From positions 1 to 33,986 of the forward strand of contig DATKZS010000088.1 of the NCBI GenBank assembly GCA_035527835.1: DNA of 33,986 bases, given 5' to 3'. The position numbers and the translations under genes are program-made. This stretch comes from DATKZS01 sp035527835 [NCBI: bacterium]. GTDB taxonomy: Bacteria; RBG-13-61-14. The notes beneath the pieces were generated by a model. That model saw only the letters and a program-made list of their open reading frames with translations, did not search any database and had not been told where the DNA came from. Numbering within the stretch: position 1 is the first letter of the stretch; each line of letters starts with the position of its first letter. Of this stretch, positions 31,899-33,986 are shown in pieces.

Positions 31899-32008
31899 GC
31901 GTAGGGCGGAGGTCGAAGGGCGTATGGCGTAGAGGGAACGGCGTCATTTAAAAATTGCGGACGTCGTATTTCTTCCACGCCCTACTCCCTCCGCTCTACG
32001 CCCTGCTC
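31899..32008. repeat. Palindromic repeat of ggcgta/tacgcc units
   Basis: The left arm (gcgtagggcggaggtcgaag, then ggcgtatggcgtagaggg) and right arm (cacgccctactccctccgct, then ctacgccctgctc) are imperfect inverses around an A/T-rich centre. It fills the gap between the sensor kinase and tauE and could weaken read-through. Confidence 0.65.
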
Positions 32009-32037
32009 AAAATAGACAAGGAGCACAACCAAATACC

Positions 32038-32970
32038 ATGGGCTTCCACATTTACCTGCCAATCGCGGGCAACAGCATCAACCTCTTCCTTCTCCTGGGC
32101 CTCGGCGGCGCCGTCGGGTTCCTCTCCGGCCTGTTCGGGGTCGGCGGCGGATTCCTGCTTACCCCGCTCCTGATCATGATCGGCATCCCGCCCACCGTGG
32201 CCGCGGCCTCCGACTCCAACCAGATCGTGGCCGCCTCCACCTCCGGGACCTATGCCCACGCCCGCAGCGGGACCGTGGACTTCGCGATGGGGCTCCTGCT
32301 CCTGATCGGCGGCATCGTCGGCGGCACCCTGGGCGTCCGCCTCATCAAGTTGCTGCGCGCCACCGGCTCGGCCGACTTCGTCATCACCATCTTTTACGTG
32401 GTCATGCTGGGCAGCATCGGCTCCTACATGTTCTACGACAGCATCCGCGGACTGCGCGGCCGGCCCGAGCCCGAGCCCCGGCCGCCCACCGCGCCCCGGC
32501 CATCCATCTACTCCCGCCTCGTCAGCGGGCTCCCCTTCAAGATGGAGTTCAAGCGCTCCCGCATCAGTCTCTCCGCCATCACCCCCCTCTTCCTCGGCGC
32601 CCTGGTCGGAGTGCTCGCCGCCATCATGGGGGTCGGCGGCGGCTTCATCATGGTCCCCGTAATGGTCTACCTCCTGCGCATGCCCATGCACGTGGTCGTC
32701 GGGACCAGCCTCTTCCAGATCCTCTTCACCTGCTTGAACGTCACCGTCATGCAGTCATGGATGAACCATACCGTGGATTTCCTCTTGGCCCTCATGCTCC
32801 TCATCGGCTCGGTCATCGGCGCCCAGATCGGCGCCCGCGTCAGCAAACGCCTCAAAGCCGACCAGCTCAAGGTCCTGATGTCCGTAATCGTGCTCGTGGT
32901 CATGGTCAAGATGCTCTACGGACTCCTGGCCCACCCCGAGATCCTGCTTTCCTACAAGGGAGGCCACTAA
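32038..32970 (+). CDS. TauE/SafE-family sulfite (anion) exporter
   Basis: This 310-residue protein has about eight membrane helices in two homologous halves, each opening with the family glycine motif: GFLSGLFGVGGGFLLTPLL near residue 25 and GVLAAIMGVGGGFIMVPVMV near residue 190. The loop between is Pro- and Arg-rich. TauE/SafE proteins export sulfite, sulfoacetate or related organic acids. The substrate here is not known. AAGGAG lies rather far (13 bases) from the ATG, so the start may be read weakly. The stop overlaps the next ATG (TAATG), so it is coupled to the TIGR02186-like gene, a pairing seen in other bacteria. Confidence 0.88.
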   Translation: MGFHIYLPIAGNSINLFLLLGLGGAVGFLSGLFGVGGGFLLTPLLIMIGIPPTVAAASDSNQIVAASTSGTYAHARSGTVDFAMGLLLLIGGIVGGTLGVRLIKLLRATGSADFVITIFYVVMLGSIGSYMFYDSIRGLRGRPEPEPRPPTAPRPSIYSRLVSGLPFKMEFKRSRISLSAITPLFLGALVGVLAAIMGVGGGFIMVPVMVYLLRMPMHVVVGTSLFQILFTCLNVTVMQSWMNHTVDFLLALMLLIGSVIGAQIGARVSKRLKADQLKVLMSVIVLVVMVKMLYGLLAHPEILLSYKGGH

Positions 32971-33737
32971 TGGACCGGCGCGCGATTGCGGCCGTGGTTG
33001 CTCCGTTCCTTTGCCTGGCGGCGCTGAACGCTCACGCCCAGGGAGGCGCCGGGGTCGGCGTGGACCCGGCCCTGGTCAAGATCGGCTTCTTCTACGGAGG
33101 CCGCAAGGTCACCGTCCGCGCCGATATGCCCTTCTTTGATGACGCCGTGATCCTGGTCACCGGCCAGCGCAAAGACCTCACCCTCCAGAAAAAAGGTAAA
33201 AGGGCTGGGGTGCTGTGGATGAACGTGGGCGAGGTGGAGTACAAGGACGTTCCCGCCATCTTCATTATCCGCTCTTCGCGGCCGCTGGATAAAATCGCCT
33301 CCCCCGAAGAGCTGAAAAGGCTGGGGCTGGGCTACGACGCCCTCGAAGACCAGGTGACCACCGGCGCCGATCAGCACGCCCGCGACCTTTACCCCGAACT
33401 CATCAAGCTCAAGGAAAAGGAAAAGCTCTTTTCCGTCCGCGATGACGGCGTCCCGGTGGGCCCCATTGTCAGCCCAAGGCTGGACTTAGCCTACTTTTTT
33501 CTGCCGCCCAAGGCCCCCCGCGGCGAATACCAGGTCAAGGTCTTCGCCTTCAATGACGGCAAGGGCGTCCTCGCAGGCGAGGGAGAGCTCACCCTCCAGT
33601 TCTCGAGTGGCGTCCAATTCATCTACGACATGGCCAAGAACCGCGGCCTCCTTTACGGCGTGCTCGCCGCCGCCATCGCCATCGTCGCCGGCCTCGCCAC
33701 CGGCTTCATTTTCGGCGGCAAAGGCGAGACGCATTGA
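32970..33737 (+). CDS. TIGR02186-like exported and membrane-anchored protein
   Basis: This is a 255-residue protein with an N-terminal signal peptide (AIAAVVAPFLCLAALNAHAQ, cut after AHA). A beta-rich extracytoplasmic domain follows, with VKIGFFYGGRKVTVRADMPF, ILVTGQRKDLTLQKKG and VGEVEYKDVPAIFIIRSS. It ends in a C-terminal membrane helix (GLLYGVLAAAIAIVAGLATGFIF). This layout matches the uncharacterised TIGR02186 family, whose genes sit next to TauE exporters in many genomes. A role as a partner subunit of the exporter is plausible but undemonstrated. The ATG overlaps the tauE stop. Confidence 0.8.
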   Translation: MDRRAIAAVVAPFLCLAALNAHAQGGAGVGVDPALVKIGFFYGGRKVTVRADMPFFDDAVILVTGQRKDLTLQKKGKRAGVLWMNVGEVEYKDVPAIFIIRSSRPLDKIASPEELKRLGLGYDALEDQVTTGADQHARDLYPELIKLKEKEKLFSVRDDGVPVGPIVSPRLDLAYFFLPPKAPRGEYQVKVFAFNDGKGVLAGEGELTLQFSSGVQFIYDMAKNRGLLYGVLAAAIAIVAGLATGFIFGGKGETH

Positions 33738-33758
33738 TGGCGGTGAATTAGGAGGAAC

Positions 33759-33986
33759 ATGCCGGGCGGCTGGAACATTTTTAGGGGCGCGAGGAAAAAA
33801 CAGGGCCTGCAAGCCCTGCGCTTGAAAATCGAGAAGTTCCGCGGCCTGCTCAGCGAGAACAACCGCGCCCTCGACCTCCTGGCCGACGCCGAGGAAAAGC
33901 TCGGCGGCGACTTCGTGTTCGACTCCCAATTTATCCTGAACCTCGCCCGCGAGCTCGATGATTCCGTGGGCAAGGTCGTCCACGAC
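33759..33986 (+). CDS. N-terminus of a probable PEP-synthase/pyruvate-binding-domain protein (3' end outside window)
   Basis: The ATG at 33759 is preceded by GGAGGA (33751-33756), and the frame runs to the end of the window: 76 residues beginning MPGGWNIFRGARKKQGLQAL, then RLKIEKFRGLLSENNRALDL and LADAEEKLGGDFVFDSQFIL. This helical leader (FRxLLxxNNxxLxLxAxxEEKLxGDxxFD) resembles the N-terminal extension of PEP/pyruvate-binding-domain proteins found with TauE/TIGR02186 genes in anaerobes. The catalytic domains are not visible, so the call is tentative. Confidence 0.5.
   Translation, partial: MPGGWNIFRGARKKQGLQALRLKIEKFRGLLSENNRALDLLADAEEKLGGDFVFDSQFILNLARELDDSVGKVVHD

Overview
The window is about 34 kb of GC-rich bacterial chromosome, probably from a metagenome-assembled anaerobe. 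A selenocysteine formate dehydrogenase, remnants of [FeFe]-hydrogenase maturation genes, a butyryl-CoA-type acyl-CoA dehydrogenase, and a TauE/TIGR02186/PEP-synthase-like cluster would fit a Desulfobacterota-like lineage or a neighbouring uncultured phylum. That placement is an inference. The housekeeping genes rplM-rpsI and rpmH-rnpA-yidD-yidC-khpB are intact.

Layout. 1-1.4 kb: tail of an unknown protein, then a consensus promoter driving rplM-rpsI, closed by a terminator. 1.5-3.6 kb: a QueG-like double [4Fe-4S] protein and an acyl-CoA dehydrogenase. 3.6-7.6 kb (minus strand): a decayed hydrogenase-maturation locus. It holds hydG with an amber codon and a large internal deletion, a short hydF piece fused to a hydE C-terminus, an intact membrane histidine kinase translationally coupled to the dead hydG, and a frameshifted upstream gene. 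7.9-13.9 kb (minus strand): a compact formate dehydrogenase operon fdhA(Sec)-fdhB-hybB/nrfD-fdhE. 14.7-18.1 kb (minus strand): the ribosomal protein L34 / RNase P / membrane-insertase operon. 18.2-21.9 kb (minus strand): two glycosyltransferases and an M20 amidohydrolase. 22-26.2 kb: an IS1380-type insertion sequence, a B12-binding radical SAM protein, gene debris and tRNA-Arg(UCU). 26.4-29 kb: a lipocalin-like secreted protein, a RAYT transposase bounded by a perfect 30-bp inverted repeat, and a small HTH protein. 29.4-34 kb (plus strand): a cytidylate-kinase-like/BON protein, a sensor kinase, TauE, TIGR02186 and the start of a probable PEP-synthase-like protein.

The most distinctive feature is the repeat landscape. 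Nearly every intergenic gap carries an imperfect palindrome whose arms are built of iterated short units (cgccaag, cgcaaag, caggatt, gtag and gtgaggc types). Three of these palindromes form a coherent MITE-like family of 239-264 bp with ends of the form CACTCTTGTCC...GGACAGCACT. Each is flanked by a 9-10 bp direct repeat that looks like a target-site duplication. Two are inserted into other palindromes, and one sits exactly at the fdhE stop codon. Other palindromes form the 3' ends of coding sequences or lie at the hyd deletion junctions, so the repeats appear to have shaped this region.
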